Shown in pieces: positions 63,280 to 64,000 of a stretch of DNA of 64,000 bases. The position numbers and the translations under genes are program-made. Origin of the DNA: Sphingobium baderi (GTDB lineage Bacteria; Pseudomonadota; Alphaproteobacteria; Sphingomonadales; Sphingomonadaceae); NCBI RefSeq assembly GCF_001456115.1, contig NZ_CP013264.1, forward strand, positions 1,692,501 through 1,756,500, read 5' to 3'. The stretch's first letter is position 1. Every line of letters begins with the position of its first letter. The notes under the pieces were generated by a model. It was not told the DNA's origin. It saw only the letters and a program-made list of their open reading frames with translations, and did not search any database.

Positions 63280-64000
63280 ATGGCGAGCTTGGCCGAGATT
63301 GAGGGGTTCATTGCACCCGAGGCTTTTTTCGAGCTGGATCTGGGTGACGAGGATTTCCGCCAGAATGCGGTAGATCGCTACGCGTCTCTATGGGCCACCC
63401 GGCAGCCTTTCTATGCCCGGCGCCTCGGCATACCTGCCGTCGTATGCAGCCGTGCCAGGGATGTTCGGGAAGTCATGCTGAACCCCTCCCGGTTCGTCAT
63501 GAAGGCGCCGAAGCTGCCCGGATATGAGTCCTTCGACATCTTTGGCGGACTGGAAAGCGTGCTCCAGATGGACGGCGACCGCCACGGGCGGGTGCGGCGT
63601 CTCATGAACCCTGCATTTTCGCCCGCATCGCTGCCCGCGATCCGCCCGGCGGTCGAACGCATCGTCAAGGAGCGGCTGGACGCCATAGAGGCAACCGGAC
63701 CGCACTTCGATGCGATGCAGGACTTATGCGATCACCTGATTGTCCGCTCGCTGCTCGATGCCACCTTCCAACTCAATCCCACGCAGCAGGCGGCGTTTGA
63801 GCGTGTGCATCGCGCGATCTTCGCGATGAACTTCCGTCCCGGCCAGGCACGGCCGCAAGAGTATACCGAAGCGATCGAGGGCGCGCGCGCCGTGATCGCC
63901 GATCTTATCGAGGACCGCCGGCACAATCCGCGCGACGATTTCATCAGCAAACTCATCAGTGCGCGGGACGAGGGCAGTAAGCTCGACGATGCCGAACTAT
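63280..64000 (+). CDS. cytochrome P450, C-terminal part outside the window
   Basis: An open frame of 240 codons that continues past the right edge. The N-terminal half of a bacterial class I P450 is clear: LQMDGDRHGRVRRLMNPAFS (the C-helix H-x3-R haem-propionate motif, about residues 87-106), then the F/G region and RRHNPRDDFISKLISARDEG before the I helix. The I-helix AGxDT motif, ExxR and the haem-thiolate Cys lie beyond the window. No ferredoxin or reductase gene is visible. The ATG at 63280 follows a GAGAG. Confidence 0.88.
   Translation, partial: MASLAEIEGFIAPEAFFELDLGDEDFRQNAVDRYASLWATRQPFYARRLGIPAVVCSRARDVREVMLNPSRFVMKAPKLPGYESFDIFGGLESVLQMDGDRHGRVRRLMNPAFSPASLPAIRPAVERIVKERLDAIEATGPHFDAMQDLCDHLIVRSLLDATFQLNPTQQAAFERVHRAIFAMNFRPGQARPQEYTEAIEGARAVIADLIEDRRHNPRDDFISKLISARDEGSKLDDAEL

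Overview
The window looks like chromosome of an alphaproteobacterium of the order Sphingomonadales (Sphingobium/Sphingomonas-like). The reasons are G+C-rich coding, the gene order rpsB-tsf / pyrH-frr-uppS-cdsA-dxr-rseP-bamA-ompH-fabZ, DUF2239, SWFGD/DUF2171 and DUF3734-patatin proteins, and dispersed REP-like palindromes of a type common in sphingomonads. The usual alphaproteobacterial lpxD, lpxA, lpxI and lpxB genes are absent around fabZ, which fits a group that carries glycosphingolipids in place of lipopolysaccharide. The genus is inferred from remembered families, not from a search.

Layout. 0.1-2.5 kb: lptFG. 2.5-5.1 kb: a small probably frameshifted gene, a fatty-acid desaturase and a GNAT-like protein. 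5.2-7.7 kb: a GT4 glycosyltransferase with an ECF sigma/anti-sigma pair. 7.7-14.3 kb, leftward: DUF2239, xthA, erpA, an M23 peptidase, a ferritin-like protein, bcp and glnE. 14.4-18.1 kb: a NepR-like micro-protein behind an EcfG-type promoter, an exported protein, a YpfJ-type metallopeptidase, and patatin-bdhA. 18.2-25.2 kb: glmS, a KTSC protein, a GNAT-nitrilase fusion, icd, psd-pssA, and a small membrane protein behind a perfect EcfG consensus promoter. 25.4-36.8 kb: translation and envelope genes (rpsB, tsf, pyrH, frr, uppS, cdsA, dxr, rseP, bamA, ompH, fabZ, rpmE). 36.9-43 kb: a monooxygenase-like protein, aroKB, two uncharacterised envelope proteins, xerD and accA. 43-46.7 kb: an M48 protease with LysM, two Flp pilins, mutT, and the iron-storage pair bfr/bfd. 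46.7-57.3 kb: a DUF418 protein, bioC-like, purL, DUF805, a lipoprotein, xseB-ispA-coaD, a cyclophilin, queA, dodecin and a SWFGD/DUF2171 protein.

From 57.5 kb the character changes. A tRNA-Ala(CGC) is followed directly by a tyrosine integrase, then by a low-G+C stretch, an IS3-family element with an internally deleted transposase, a scar joining an IS701-type transposase fragment to a phosphoketolase fragment, and finally an MFS transporter and a cytochrome P450 that runs off the right edge. The MFS and P450 genes each have an ATCGATAATCG motif upstream. I read this as the left end of an integrative element in the tRNA gene carrying a small catabolic or biosynthetic module under shared control.

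Most of the window is housekeeping: envelope biogenesis (Lpt, Bam, isoprenoid and phospholipid synthesis), translation, and iron and stress handling. The points most worth a second look are the orphan NepR-like gene, the EcfG-type promoters, the shared operator at the island, the retention of lptFG without nearby lpx genes, and the broken mobile elements.
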